Both the position numbers and the translations under genes were made by a program. A DNA stretch of 64,000 nt, taken from the NCBI GenBank assembly GCA_037975125.1, contig CM075852.1, positions 18,563,297-18,627,296 of the forward strand, in the 5' to 3' direction. Below, in pieces: positions 44,995 to 56,831 of this stretch. This DNA comes from Latrodectus hesperus. Its lineage: Eukaryota > Arthropoda > Arachnida > Araneae > Theridiidae. Numbering within the stretch: position 1 is the stretch's first letter; each line of letters starts with the position of its first letter. The notes under the pieces were generated by a model. The model did no database searches. It saw only the letters and a program-made list of their open reading frames with translations, and had not been told where the DNA came from.

Positions 44995-46096
44995 CAGTAG
45001 AGCTCGAATTATATGGATTCCATCTATCTTAATCGTTGATTATCCGAATCGCTTTCTGAATTTCCGAAAAATAAATTAGACTGAAGAAGAGAAGGAAAAT
45101 AAGAAAAAGAAAAAGCTCAAGAAAAGGAAAGGTAAGAAAAGGGAGAAGGGATAATGAAAGACGTGTCACTTGAGGAAATCAGAAACATTCTTTTGAAAAT
45201 TCCTCGATGTTCAGAAATTAGTATTGAAGATATACATTCATACATAACGGTGCAGGTCTGTCCTGGACTTCACCTTTAGGTTAACGGGTTTGAAATACTC
45301 ACCAAATGCCTCGTAATTTTGAACCACGATCAAGTGAAAGCACACCTGAGCTGGCACCCTTCTCTCCACTAACACGCCACTACAGATTAAAAACTTTGGA
45401 CGTCGCATATTAACGTGGATACGCCCCAAACCACGCAACCCAGTGAACGAGAGAACGTAGTCACTCTCCCAATCACTGCCCCTGATAAGTGATGCTTCAT
45501 TTTGCTGATCTTAACGGGAACTGGTGTGAAACTACTCAGCCACTGGAGCTGAAGATATAGGAGAATGAATGGACTATGAAATCAGATCCTAGATTTCAAA
45601 TTGCAAGTGATGGGCAACTTATTGAAAATGGCGTTTGACCTTGGTGTCAAAGTAGAAGCAGATACGGGACCACCATCCAGTAAGTATTTGCCAGCTTTGT
45701 AACTGATTTGTAGTGACTGGAGTCTCACCCCCAGTGTGACCACTTGTAAATTTTCACTGTGAAGCGGATGCGTGACTTAGCTGTCCAAAAACGAATGAAA
45801 GCAGTGAAATAGCTTACTTTGACAAAGATATTCAGCAAACAAAGACTTTCATTTACTGCTTTGTACATACATACTGTATTGATATACAGCATTTGTGAGA
45901 ACCCTAACCTGAAAAAATAACGTCTTTTCATTTAATTGATTAGAAGCTCATTTTCTTTAAAAAATAGTCTTTTTTTTCATTTTAAGTGTATAATAATTAA
46001 AATGGTTCCTTTTCTTGAAAAAATCCAACTAACCGAATTTTTAACAATCCGAATAGGGTCCGGTACCATTTGATTCATATAATTGGAGTTCTACTG
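44995..46096 (+). mobile_element. pogo/Tigger-like family 1 copy, interrupted by a nested insert
   Basis: The terminal repeats CAGTAGAGCTCGAATTATA (left) and the reverse complement of CAGTAGAACTCCAATTATA (right) match the element at 19239-20017. TA precedes the left end; the right flank is CA, a mutated TA. Removing the nested 315-bp insert and its 10-bp duplication leaves about 777 bp, against 779 bp in the other copy. The same transposase C-terminal relic is present (around 45690-45830) but more eroded. Confidence 0.85.
45235..45549 (-). mobile_element. 315-bp repeat nested in a Tigger-like element
   Basis: Flanked by a 10-bp duplication TGAAGATATA (45225-45234, 45550-45559) within the DNA transposon. 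The core (about 45305-45390) matches 31100-31190 in inverse orientation, so its sense strand is taken as minus. Unlike 31095-31315 it has no visible (CAA)n tail. The 66-aa minus frame across it shares a VPAQV...VQNYEAF pattern with the other copy. Post-dates the Tigger insertion. Confidence 0.75.
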
Positions 46097-46282
46097 CACA
46101 GTGTAGTAACAAAATTCATCAAATTTATAGTAATGCTCAATTTGTGTGTGACTGTAATTTCCACTTTTGGGTCATATCTTACGACACTTGAATACAATTC
46201 ACAATCTGAAAAATTCTTTTCAAAGAATAGTGCCTATTCAAATTCGTTAAAACATTTTTCGATCTTTATGTTGCTCGGTACT

Positions 46283-46410
46283 TTGTAGGCTAGAGTGTTG
46301 TTTTCAGAAAGGAAGGTTCAGGGTTTGATTCTTGCCGCTGTTGTACAGTTAAGATAGATGTTGTGCACTTGTGCATTCTGTATGTCCATTATTTTCAATG
46401 AATAAGAATT
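46283..46410 (+). repeat. tRNA-like SINE relic, fourth family, copy 1
   Basis: TTTGTAGGCTAGAGTGTTG resembles an A-box region and CAGGGTTTGATTCTTGCC a B box. The body GATGTTGTGCACTTGTGCAT resembles the copy at 46583. It is old and without clear ends. Confidence 0.45.
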
Positions 46411-46582
46411 TTCCGAACTTTCTCACTTTAGTCTCGTAATTACGACCCACCTTCAAAGAAAAATTTCGCCCCAAAAAAGAAGGTATACAGTATTTTGAGA
46501 TTTTTGCTCAAATGCTTTTTACATGCTTTCATCTGTTAAGCTATCCAATCCTAAATTCGAAAGTACACTGCAATACAAGTTC

Positions 46583-46700
46583 TTGATAGCCTAGTGGTAG
46601 GAAAATGTTGTTTGCATAGGAAAGACCAAAGTTTGATCCCAACCGTGATTAAGCTGGTAAATGGATGTTGATTTTGTACTTGTATGTTTATCTAATAGAG
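46583..46700 (+). repeat. tRNA-like SINE relic, fourth family, copy 2
   Basis: GATAGCCTAGTGGTAGGAAA (A-box-like) and AAGTTTGATCCCAACC (B-box-like), followed by TGGATGTTGATTTTGTACTT. Parallel in layout to 46283-46410. Confidence 0.45.
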
Positions 46701-46949
46701 TGACAACAAAAAGTTATATTTCTAATTTTATATTATTTTGTTTTTATTTATTTTTAATATTGTTATTTTTGTGGCAAATATGGCAGATTTTATAAATTTC
46801 GAGCAGTTTTCATTTGCTAAAGTTATCCACTAGATGCAAAACTACTGCATTTAATAAAGATGATCTCAAATTTGATTTTGTCAACCATTGAAATCATAAT
46901 ATGAATGTTACATTTTAGTTCTGTACACGTTCAATCGAGGTAATTGTTT

Positions 46950-47022
46950 AAAATGATTCGATGTTCACTTTACATTTTAGGTCGTGTTCCAATCTGCTAT
47001 TGTGTGCAAAGAACAACTGTAT
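46950..47022 (+). repeat. Possible SINE-B 3' fragment
   Basis: The order of AATGATTCGATGTTCACTTT, AGGTCGTGTTCCAATCTGC and TGTGTGCAAAGAACAACTGT tracks the 3' half of SINE-B at low identity. Confidence 0.35.
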
Positions 47023-47561
47023 TACGACAATAATTTATAATAAATTAAATAATATAAATCATCATTATTAAAATTTAATGTTTTAAGTAATAAACTTTAA
47101 AATAATTAAATTTTTTTAAATTCATTATTTACACTTCAGTGATTACGGGTCACTGGAAAACTAATCAAATTATTTGATTGAAATGAAAACTAATTAATAA
47201 ATTTATGCATCTTTATAATGAAAGAAAAATCTGTTTGAAAGTAGTTTTTAAGCTCTCTACATAGATAAGAGTTTTATGAAAAATCAACAAAACAATTAAA
47301 ATAAGGAATTGAAACAAACAAATGCAAAAATAAAAAAACACATTATAAAAATATCTGGTAATATTAATTTCGCTACGATTACCTATCTTGCGCACCTGGT
47401 GAATATCTCACCTTAACTAAAGTAAATATCTGATCCTGAAACCTTTATATTTCTTTTACACGTTCCATGAAAAGTCAATTTGTAAAGTTTTTTGCAAGCT
47501 TATAACAAGAAAAAAACTTCCAAACTTTTTTAATTTCATTCAAATTCATAATGTGCTAAAT
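47023..47561. other. AT-rich non-genic stretch
   Basis: No supported feature is visible in this stretch. Confidence 0.5.
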
Positions 47562-47569
47562 CAGTTATT

Positions 47570-47745
47570 AACTGAGCCGAGAAGTTAATGATCTTGTTTT
47601 CGGTTCAAACAGTTTGTGGATTCGAATCCTTTTATGGTTTGGATGTTTGTATTGGTTCAGAGTTCACTTTTAGCCTTAGATACCGGTCTAATTAGCTCTC
47701 ATACGTAGAAAATGACCGTTGAGCAACTAGAAAAACCAAACAAAC
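47570..47745 (+). mobile_element. SINE-B copy, full length, diverged
   Basis: GAGCCGAGAAGTTAATGATC at the head, a B box TGGATTCGAATCC, the SINE-B body and a tail AAAAACCAAACAAAC. An 8-bp target duplication CAGTTATT (47562-47569, 47746-47753). The head is mutated. Confidence 0.85.
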
Positions 47746-47753
47746 CAGTTATT

Positions 47754-49796
47754 CACCAAATATTTATAGGAAATAATGAGAGTATGGCTTTACTATATCC
47801 TAGTGGAGTAAGAAAGCTCTCTTCAGACCGAAGAATTATCGGTTGAGTTCTAGCCATTGTTCAACAACGGTAGATGAAATTGGCGATGTTTCTTCTTGCA
47901 GACATGTATGCCAGATAGGACGTTTGAGAGCTTTCCGAGATTCCTTCTTTGCAATTCGTGCATGAAACTCAATATTTTTCCAAGAAGCGATTTATGGAAT
48001 GGATATTAAAGTGTCTGCAACTGCAAGCCACGCAGCTGTTCATTACGTAGTGTCAAAATCATGTGAATTTGACTTATCAGTTCATCAATATCTTGATTCA
48101 TCTCAACATTCTCAATTAGTTCTTATCCAATAATTTACTCAAGCATTTAATTTTATTAAAGGTTACTTTGTTTTCCCATCTGAGGATCTTGGGCCAGTAA
48201 AATCAAATCATCAGTACCTTGTTGAACTTTCATGATATTCAGTTTCTGCTTTACATAATTGATTTGTTGAATTTACTAAATAATGAAACAAAACATGCCA
48301 GACCATTCACACATGTGTGGTAGAATTCGTCATACGAATACCCATATTTCATCAAATATTAAATATATCATTTTTAACGATGTATTTCAATTTCGTCTTT
48401 CAAAAGTTTTTGAAAATAACATAAGATTTAATTCAAAAGGTTGCTATAAGCTAAAATCATGCTATAATTTTCAGACTTCTTAAATAAACATGATTTTGAC
48501 AAGTGAAAGACATATTTATAGAATCGTTTACATCACTACTAGCTGTTTTCAACTCTGAACTTTAAAGTAAGTGAAAGTATTTTTTATTAAGTGTGATGTT
48601 ATTAAAGGCAAAGTTATAGAATTGTGTTTGTGGTAAATCTTTCATTGAAAAACCTGATGTATTCTTCTACGTTTAGAAAAATGTTTTACATTCTTCTAAA
48701 ATTAAAAAAAATATTATCTTTCCAGATAATCCACAAAAGCATTTACATCGAAAATGATCAGATTATTTTTTTATTCTCTCGCTCCGTTTGTGATCGGTAA
48801 AAAATTTTTAGTACTGTTGAAATTATGTAACAAAATTTTGCTGTCATTTTTAAAATTAAATTCTGCATTGGATTGTAAGGAATTGTCCTTACAATCCACT
48901 GATACTAAAATTCAATGAAAAGAAAAAAAAAAAAGTTAGCATGTATGCGAAATGACGTGATTACATCGACAAACAAAATAGAACTATTCAGAAAATTATG
49001 ATTTAAAAAACCTTTCAATCATTTCTATTTTTTTTATATAACTATATATATAAATGAATTCGTATTTCCCATAATTTGGTGACGGATTAGCTTTTTTTTC
49101 TTTGATAAAAAAAAGAAAAAACTAGCATGCAAAGAAATGCTCTTTTTTTCGAGTATCTGTTTGAATGTATCTTACTTTATTTTAACGAGAAATTTATTAT
49201 TTTTATTATTATTTATTTATTTTTTTGGTTACGTGGATCTGAGCATAATTTGTATATTTATTCACTCCTCTTCCTCCTCCAAAATAACGATGAAAAAATC
49301 GTTGGCTCAATCGATATTTTTTGTTGCCATAAAACCTTAAATTCTAAATTAATTATGTAGATGCATAAATGACTTTCATATCTTTTAAATGCTTTAAATA
49401 AAAAATAAGGATAAAAAAGGGAAGCAAAATATTCAAAAAGTTGTTTGCTTATATTTAAAGCAGAAATTAGAAAACTCATTAAATATTCATCTATGGAATT
49501 AAAAAAAAAAACAATCCATCTAATGGTAGTTATTTAATTACAAGTCATATTTGAACTCAGTGAAGTAAAATTAAAATTAATTTTTATCCCAAAAGTTTTT
49601 ATATTACTTTCAATAATTTTTTCTCTTAAAAACATGCAAAGCTAAATTTTAAAAAATACAGAAAGGGTGGTAAGAAATACTAAGAGTTATAGAAAGTGAA
49701 ATTAATTCTTAATTTCACTGTTAATTTTTTGTAATCCATTAAATTAGTGCCGTTTTATTTTAATTTTTTTTTCAATTTACGTTGGATAATTATTGC
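47754..49796. other. AT-rich stretch with a hairpin and a short minus frame
   Basis: A 13-bp perfect hairpin TGGATTGTAAGGA lies at 48869-48881 with 48886-48898. Between about 47831 and 48000 a minus-strand frame of about 55 codons is open (includes RIAKKESRKALKRPIWHTCL), but with no start or splice support; it may be a transposon relic. Nothing else is supported. Confidence 0.4.
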
Positions 49797-49960
49797 CTGC
49801 GGAGGTCTTCTCGTCGGGTGTACTTTTTCATCGAAAGATGGTTCGAATCAAGATTTAGTTCGTTGTGCTCGCTGAAGGTGGAGCGCGGTGATCAAGTCTT
49901 GGTCGCAATGTCCTCCAAGTGAAATGATACCTGTGGGGCGGATGGTAAAGTATTTGGATC
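49797..49960 (+). repeat. SINE-C copy 2
   Basis: Shares GTCGCAATGTCCTCCAAGTG and ATGATACCTGTGGGG with 973-1009. GATGGTTCGAATCAAGA may be the mutated B box. The minus-strand frame through it is an artefact. Confidence 0.55.
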
Positions 49961-50554
49961 TTTAGCTTGGTCCATGCTTCTAAATTATGAAGAATCCTCC
50001 CATCCGATTGTTCTGAGCCAATTGTTAGTGCCCAAGTTTGAATTAGATAACGAGAAGTATGTACACACACACGTTGAACAACTCTCTCTTGTATTAAAAG
50101 ATTAAAGTCATAAAATGAAAAATGCATTTGTAAGAGTTCTTAAAGAATTTTACTATACTTATTATGTTTTATATAAAGTTTAAATCCATTGAATATAAAA
50201 TTTATTTTAAAACTGTAACCTTTGTTTATTGATTGTACAATTTTTACTTATACAATTTTTTTCAGGTTATAAGTATTCATTAAAAATTTATTATAAATTA
50301 TTTAAAAGTTATCAAAACAAGAGGAGTATTCATCTCCTTTTATTATAAATTGCTTTAAAATAACTATTGACGAATTGATGGCACAATGTAAAGAAGCTTC
50401 TTTTTTATCTGTTAAGTTTTCAGTTACTTCTAAATGGCAGTTTTTCTTAGGATTAGGAACCGTTTAATTTATTATAGGATGAATCCTTTTGGATGATGTG
50501 TTTAGATTGAACATTTTCTTCGATTGAATACCCTTTCGCAACCATTTTCACAAG
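49961..50554. other. AT-rich non-genic stretch
   Basis: No supported feature is visible in this stretch. Confidence 0.5.
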
Positions 50555-50860
50555 ACCTTCACTTTGAAGAAATACTACGGCGCTCTAAAAGCACACTTGA
50601 ACTCGGAGGTTAAGCATCCTTGTCTAAGCCTGAAATATAGCCGTGTGTTTGAAGCATCGCTTCCATGCGTGTCCAGGGAAGTTGTTGGCGGCATTCATCA
50701 TGGCCCTGCCGAGTACGATTTCGTGCCTTGTTCAATGTGTTGTTAGCAGGATGTCCTATTGGCGGCAGTACGGATCGTTTAACCCTTTTATCCTGCCAAA
50801 GATCTCTGTGTCGTGCCTCGTTTAGCACGGTAAGTACCCCCATGATGAATTGGCCTGCGA
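50555..50860. other. GC-enriched island ending in a consensus donor
   Basis: About 300 bp of balanced GC, with overlapping 60-77 codon frames in three plus frames and one minus frame. A donor ACG|GTAAGTAC lies at 50829. None of the peptides is recognised. An ACTCGGAGGTTAAGCATCC segment resembles the 5S rRNA internal box, but spacing to other 5S landmarks is wrong. Exon, conserved element or old repeat; I cannot decide. Confidence 0.3.
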
Positions 50861-53800
50861 GTGATTGTTTGCTTTTTCCATCGTAATTTAAGTGGCTTCG
50901 TATATCCGTTAGCTTATCGATGATCCATCTTGAAAGTGAAGTGACCTTTCTTCAGATAGTTAGCGAGAACCATACCTCGTGGCTTTGCTTAATGCCCGTT
51001 AGCGATAGTGTATGGATGAGGTAACACTTGGCACCTGACAAATTGTCACCATTTTTGTATCATGTACGTCATATTAGAATGTCGAACGATCCATTAAAAA
51101 AAATAATCATAACGTAAACGGTTTCTTTTTTTTATATTGATTTAATATATCAGAAAATTTGTTTAATTTCACATTGATTTTGTGGCACTAATGCCAACTG
51201 ACTAACTTAGTTCAAAATACTAGAGAACTTAATGTTCGAGTGTTTTTTTTTTTTTTTTTTTTTTTTTTTTTGACCATTGAGCAGATTCAAAATTCTAATT
51301 TTACTCTTCAAAACTTTTCTTTATGAAATAAATAAAACAATGCAAGTGTTTTGGCAAATCTGCTACATTTTTCTCTGTATAAATGCTAAAGACTTCAGGC
51401 TTTTACAGCAGCATATTTATGTACACACAAATATGTGTATGGAAAGGCTTAATAATTTAAAATTACAGATGTGTGCCTATGTACGAAAAGTTAATCAATT
51501 TATTTTAAATGGATTAAAAATAAAAAAATTATTTTCTTTCTTTCAAATTTTGTTTAATGGCATTTTGAGAATTCGCGTATAATGTGTTTGTGGCGTGTTA
51601 AAAAGTAATTAAAGTAAAGCTTAAAAGATGTAATTTCAAAATTTCACCTTTTAAGCAAATGTTTTTGTTTGATTAGAAAAGCTAGAAAATTAAACACTTC
51701 TGTTAATTTGTTGGGTGATTCAATTCATTTATACTGAGTTCATCAATTATGCCGAGCCTTAAAGGATTTGTTATTTTTGTTTATGAAATTTTTTCTTTTT
51801 TATATAAAATAATTGAAAATGAACTTAATTTATTCAGATAAAGGATTTACAAATTAAATGAAAATTGTTTTTTATACGTTTTTAAATAAGATTTGGGAAT
51901 GGCTTGCGTACTTTTATGTCAAATAAAAGTGATTACAAGTAAACTTAGATCTAAAAATTTATTCTAGATATATTCCAGAAAATAAGCTCTAATTTTGTAG
52001 AATGAATTGTTCCATATAGTATTAAGACCACAATTATTCAAAATTGTCTCTACAAAAGTATAGGGAAAGAACTTAGAGTATAACTTCATATATAAGAAAT
52101 ATAGAAGTTGTATAGGTTATATTAATGTTATTTTCAAATATTTGATTTTGTATGCAGCTTAAAAAATTTTCAAGGAAAATTTGATGTACAAATTAAGGTA
52201 AATAAAACAAGTTTATTTAAAAAATTTAAAAAACTTTAAAATATAACTATAGAGAGAAGTTCTTATATAATGTTCGTTGTAGTTATTGTTTATATATCTA
52301 TAAATTGTTCATTCTTTAACAATGACTGTCAGTTATAATTATTTTGTTATTAAAATATATTTATATAAAAATATTAATTTGAAACAAGAAATCTATACGC
52401 ATTTTACATTATAAATGATATAAAATATGGTATTTTTCCAATTTTATAAAAGCAAAAGATTGAGTAAATTTGCTTAAGATTTGTAATTATTATCACTCTA
52501 AATATTTAAACGTCTTCTTGAATCATATGAACGTAATGTGTAATTATGCATATTTCTCAATTTAATTAATAGACATTTTGATTTAATCGAATATTGTAAT
52601 TACCAGCTTAAGTAATTACCCACAATGTATTTGAAGAGATATGGAATCCCCCCCCCCTGAATTTAAGGAGTTATATAACCTATTTAACTTTCCAGAGAAC
52701 TTCAATATAATGTAAATTACTCTTTTGACATATGACTACTAAATTCCTTTTAATATTATATTAAAAAATTTATTGTTGTAATCATTACTTTTAGAAAGTT
52801 AAAACTAAAAGAACAACTTTCTCATTTTGTTTTAAAAAGCTAGTTATTTTTGATATCCATTTTTTTATGAAATAATGACAAAAAATTCATTGTATTTCAC
52901 AATTTTGTGTGTATAGCTGTAATATAATATTAAAAGAACTAAAATATTTTTTAGTTGCTATATCTCATATTATAAATGTAATTATATATCCTTTTGATTT
53001 CGTAAGAGTTTCTGCTTGAAACTTTTTATTAAATGAGGGAGGGGGTTATAATATTTTGATCGGACATAATAAAAAAGATTTTAATAAATATTTCTGAAAA
53101 TTTCAGCTGATTTTCTTTTTCCAGTGAACATTATCAGCCAAAACTGAAACCTTCAAATATCGATAATAAAAAAAAGTAGCCATTATGGTTTAATTATCTG
53201 TAAATAATAAGATTTCTTATTGGGAAAATAAGGCATTTCTAAGTATTTTTGAAATGTTATTAAAATCTTAAATATCTTTCGGATATAAGATGCAGTACTA
53301 AAAATGGTATCTCGTTCTTCTCAACAATGTTAAAATATTGCCACAGTTTAAGCAGTGTTTATTCTTGTGGATTGCTTTTAGATTACTAATTGTAAGAAAT
53401 AATACGTTCCTTTGTTGAGGAAAAAAAAATATTTTCCTATTGTTGATTTTTTCTGTGGTGTTTGTGAAAAATGTAATTATATTTTTAGATCAAAAATAGA
53501 TACTTCTAACGTTAACAGTCTTCTTATAACGTCTTTCACTATACTAAGTCAAACAATCATGTGACAATGTTCATAGTCATCAAAATTGTCAAGTGTAAAG
53601 TCTTTCAAATGGCTTTCCGAATTTGTTTGCGCTAATTGATTCTTGAGATATTTTTTTGAAATTGTAACTTCTTTAGATTTCCTTTACAAATTTTACGCAC
53701 ACTAACAATAAAATATATTATAAATTTATACATATTAAGCTACATTTTACCTTTCTATGAATTAGTTTCAGTATCAACATAGACAAATCCATCTCTTCAT

Positions 53801-53869
53801 CAACAGATGCCAATATTTCTTATAAGCTTCAATGCTTTTTTTTCCTTTTTCTTTTCTTGTATAAAAATG
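50861..53869. other. AT-rich stretch with long poly(T)
   Basis: A 29-base T run lies at 51243-51271 and an 8-base C run near 52650. A 101-aa plus frame (51277-51582) has no distinguishing features. No gene is supported. Confidence 0.5.
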
Positions 53870-54350
53870 CTATCAGCGGAATTTTCTTACTGTGTATGGC
53901 TTGCATGTCGTGTTTTCTGCACGGTACGTAGTTTTTGAGATGATGGATGACTCTATAAGGATACAGAATTCAGCCTCCCCCAAGAATAAAAAAGCAGAAG
54001 TGGGCATCCAGAACATTAAACATGTTACACGCGGCTGATTCGCAGTCCGTGATGACTCTATTGAGCCCCAAGAACAATGTCTTCGAATTTATCTCCACTG
54101 CCTTCAGATAGAGAAACGTATAAAAAAAGGGAAAGAGATCGACATTTCTACTTACAAAATGTCCTCTATTACATCCGGAGGCGCATGTTCCCGAACATGA
54201 GAATTCGGCATGAATTTTGTTCCATTCTTTTTTGGTTGCATGGCTGCTTTTGATAATGGCCATTTTGCAGATTTCCTGCCTTTGCGTTTCTCCATCACGA
54301 TATTAAAAGTCCTGGTCAATTGTTTGTAGTTTTCATGGCTAGCTGCCGAA
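53870..54350. other. GC-enriched island holding a candidate first exon
   Basis: A block of nearly 500 bp distinct in composition, with no repeat features. It contains the minus-strand candidate coding exon at 54156-54295. A 97-codon minus frame (53970-54263) overlaps it in another frame. Confidence 0.35.
54156..54295 (-). CDS. Candidate first coding exon, minus strand (about 46 codons)
   Basis: CGTGATGG at 54293-54299 provides an ATG in good context. The frame begins MEKRKGRKSAKWPLSKAAMQ and includes FMPNSHVREHAPPDVIEDI. It runs to a consensus donor TTTT|GTAAGTAG (GT at 54155-54154). Unspliced, it stops immediately (TTG TAA at 54152). The basic N-terminus and balanced composition look coding, and the frame ends exactly at a donor. 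No family is recognised, and a second open frame overlaps, so this remains a hypothesis. Confidence 0.33.
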
Positions 54351-55436
54351 GAATAAGCACGCGTAAAATCTTTGCAAATAGCTTTTATGATTCCAATTTT
54401 CAGTTTACTGTTGTGGCATTATATTTTTATTTATAAAGTGTGCATACCTAAAATAGCGAGTCCACAATTTCTAAAGAATTTGGGTGAAAAATAACTAGTG
54501 ATATATAGAATACATCTGTAATTACTTCACCTTTAATTTCTTGTATGTATAAAATTTTATTTCTGCTATTCAAAGTACTGATTATTACTACCTCACAGTT
54601 GAAGCGCAGAAAATATTCATTAAATGAATTCCAGTAAATTTAAGCTACTATTTTTATGCACACATAATGCTATTTATTTTGAATTGAATTTTTATTCAGG
54701 TTTCCAGAGGATTTGGCTGTGCACAGAAGCATATTTCAATTGTGAACCCGTGATTCTCTTGGAACCCTCAAATTAAAATTTACTGTTCCTTTTCAAGTGT
54801 TTAGACATTGAAAACAAGCATTTTTGTAAGAAAATATTTAATGAAGAATTTATAGAGATATATATATAATGTTATAGATACATCCTATTAAAGTTTAATT
54901 TAATTAATGTAATTTTATTTGCATTTGGTAGTAAAATAAAAACTAAATCAAATTTTGACTATTTGGAAGATATTGAAATATTTGAAAGACAAATCTATTA
55001 AAATTTGCAAATTGATTGGGGAGAGAACTATAATTGAGTACATGTCGAGTAAATAAATAAAGTCTTGAAAATAATGGATTGAATTGTTAGTAAAATGTTT
55101 AGTGATTCAAATTACGTTGATTTTTAAAGGTTTTTCCCTAAGTAATAGACAGCGTGAATTTCAGATTTTTATAAAATTGTGTTACATTAAATACATATGT
55201 TAAAATAACTCAAATGAGGGCAATTATTGTCTTAAAAATTTGCACATTTGTAAAATTGCCAAGCAACAAATTATAACCAACATAAGTTATTGGCATGGGA
55301 GAAATATTTTAGTATGGAGTATGCGAGAAACAATGAGTTACGCATGCAATTGTATTCTTAATAAATCTGTAAATGTTTCAAATATCTTAAGAGGTGAATT
55401 CAGAGTTCCAATAAATTTCTCTAAAACATCTTGAGC
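54351..55436. other. AT-rich non-genic stretch
   Basis: No supported feature is visible in this stretch. Confidence 0.5.
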
Positions 55437-55564
55437 ATGGTGAATGGGAATGAGACCCAGAGAATTACATGGTGAATGAGATTGAGGACCAGAGAATTAC
55501 ATGGTGAATGAGATTGAGGACCAGAGAATTACATGGTGAATGAGATTGAGGACCAGAGAATTAC
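55437..55564 (+). repeat. Minisatellite, 4 x 32 bp
   Basis: Four units starting ATGGTGAATG and ending CCAGAGAATTAC at 55437, 55469, 55501 and 55533. Units 2-4 are identical and unit 1 differs in the middle. The 32-bp period is not a multiple of three, so it does not encode a peptide repeat. Confidence 0.97.
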
Positions 55565-56269
55565 AGGGGGTTGAGTTGAAGTTATTGAAAACAATTGTTA
55601 TCCTGTGTGATCTTTATTATCCTGCCATGAATTGATGAGAAATCAATTCACTGATATGATGGTGCATATGAATATCAAGAATACTTCTCTAATAAGAGTA
55701 CTATTCTTGAAATTTATTTAGCATGGTAAAACTGCTTGGAACTATTCCTGTAGAGAACACAAGTTCTTATTAAATTTTAGTAAATCGAATGTTAACATTC
55801 TATTATCTTATGTAAGTTTATTGATAATATATATTTGAGTCCTTTTTATTTTTTGCTCTAAATGCAGTAATTTAAAGTTCTAATATACAATGAAATGCCA
55901 CATTCACCTTGAAGGTAAAATTGTGTTTTCTTTTTCTTGTTGCAAAAGTCATTCTCCTTCGTCTATAAGGCATTCTAAGCTTCATCTCATTTTGAATTTA
56001 TTAAATTGATTCTAATAATTATTTTTATTTAATTACCATTTGTAATTACTGTTCTTAATGCATCAAAAATTATCTTTTTCTACTATAAGCACCCCTACTT
56101 TCTGATTATTTGGCCATTCAACCTTTACATTACTTCTATTGTTAAAACTTTGAATTCTGTCGACAACAATTCAATAAATTTTAAACTCTGTTAAATATTG
56201 ATGGTAAATGACATATTTATGGAACATTTTGCTGCACTCATATTCTTGAACTTATTACATGCAGTAACA
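55565..56269. other. AT-rich non-genic stretch
   Basis: No supported feature is visible in this stretch. Confidence 0.5.
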
Positions 56270-56705
56270 TTTTATGTTATGGGTTTTGACTTGAACAAAA
56301 TGGCAGATTCACTAGCTAAGAGAGGAATATTTGAGCCACAGGGAATAAAACCGCTTCTTTTTAGTCATTTTTAGCATATTTTTAAAAAAATAACGGGTAA
56401 TTTTAGATTCGACCAGACGGAAAAATCAACAGGCAAACCCTGGGCTAATATTCAAGGCACTTGAAAAAAGTTTTGTCCAATATCCGGTTAAGTGGCTGTG
56501 GTGAATTTTAAAATGAAAACAGTCCAAAATTGCTTGGCATAACATCTAAATAATATAGACATCCTTCTATCTAGTTTATTCCTGTTACGTGGGGAAACTA
56601 AAAAACTCGAATTTTGTTAAAAATGACACAATTCTTCAACCGTGATCATACAATGGCGTACCTAATAGATCTCTCCTGCTTCATCAGAATCCTGTGAAAA
56701 GAAAA
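56270..56705 (+). pseudogene. Decayed LINE ORF2 C-terminal relic
   Basis: Broken plus-strand frames carry an RNase H end, MGFDLNKMADSLAKRGIFEP, followed after stops by FKMKTVQNCLA-stop-HLNNIDIL and LRGETKKLEF. This resembles the C-terminal FRMKTGHDCLAKHL...CLLC block of a second class of RNase H-bearing LINE ORF2, recalled from arthropod genomes. The usual cysteines are mostly lost and several stops are present. No tail or target duplication is seen. A third RNase H lineage in the window, distinct from 33054-38678 and from 28860/40269. Confidence 0.6.
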
Positions 56706-56831
56706 AAAACAATAACTGACTTATACTGAATATAGATGATATGGAAGAAACTTCATTTTTTATTTATTCAGATTCTTGTAAGGATAATTACAGTACCCCA
56801 AAAGTTTTTAGTGAGTATACATTAACAATTT

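Noticed and set aside
50590..50640. 5S rRNA gene or 5S-derived SINE
   Set aside because: Only one short box resembles 5S; the spacing to the TACGGC start and the downstream boxes does not fit.
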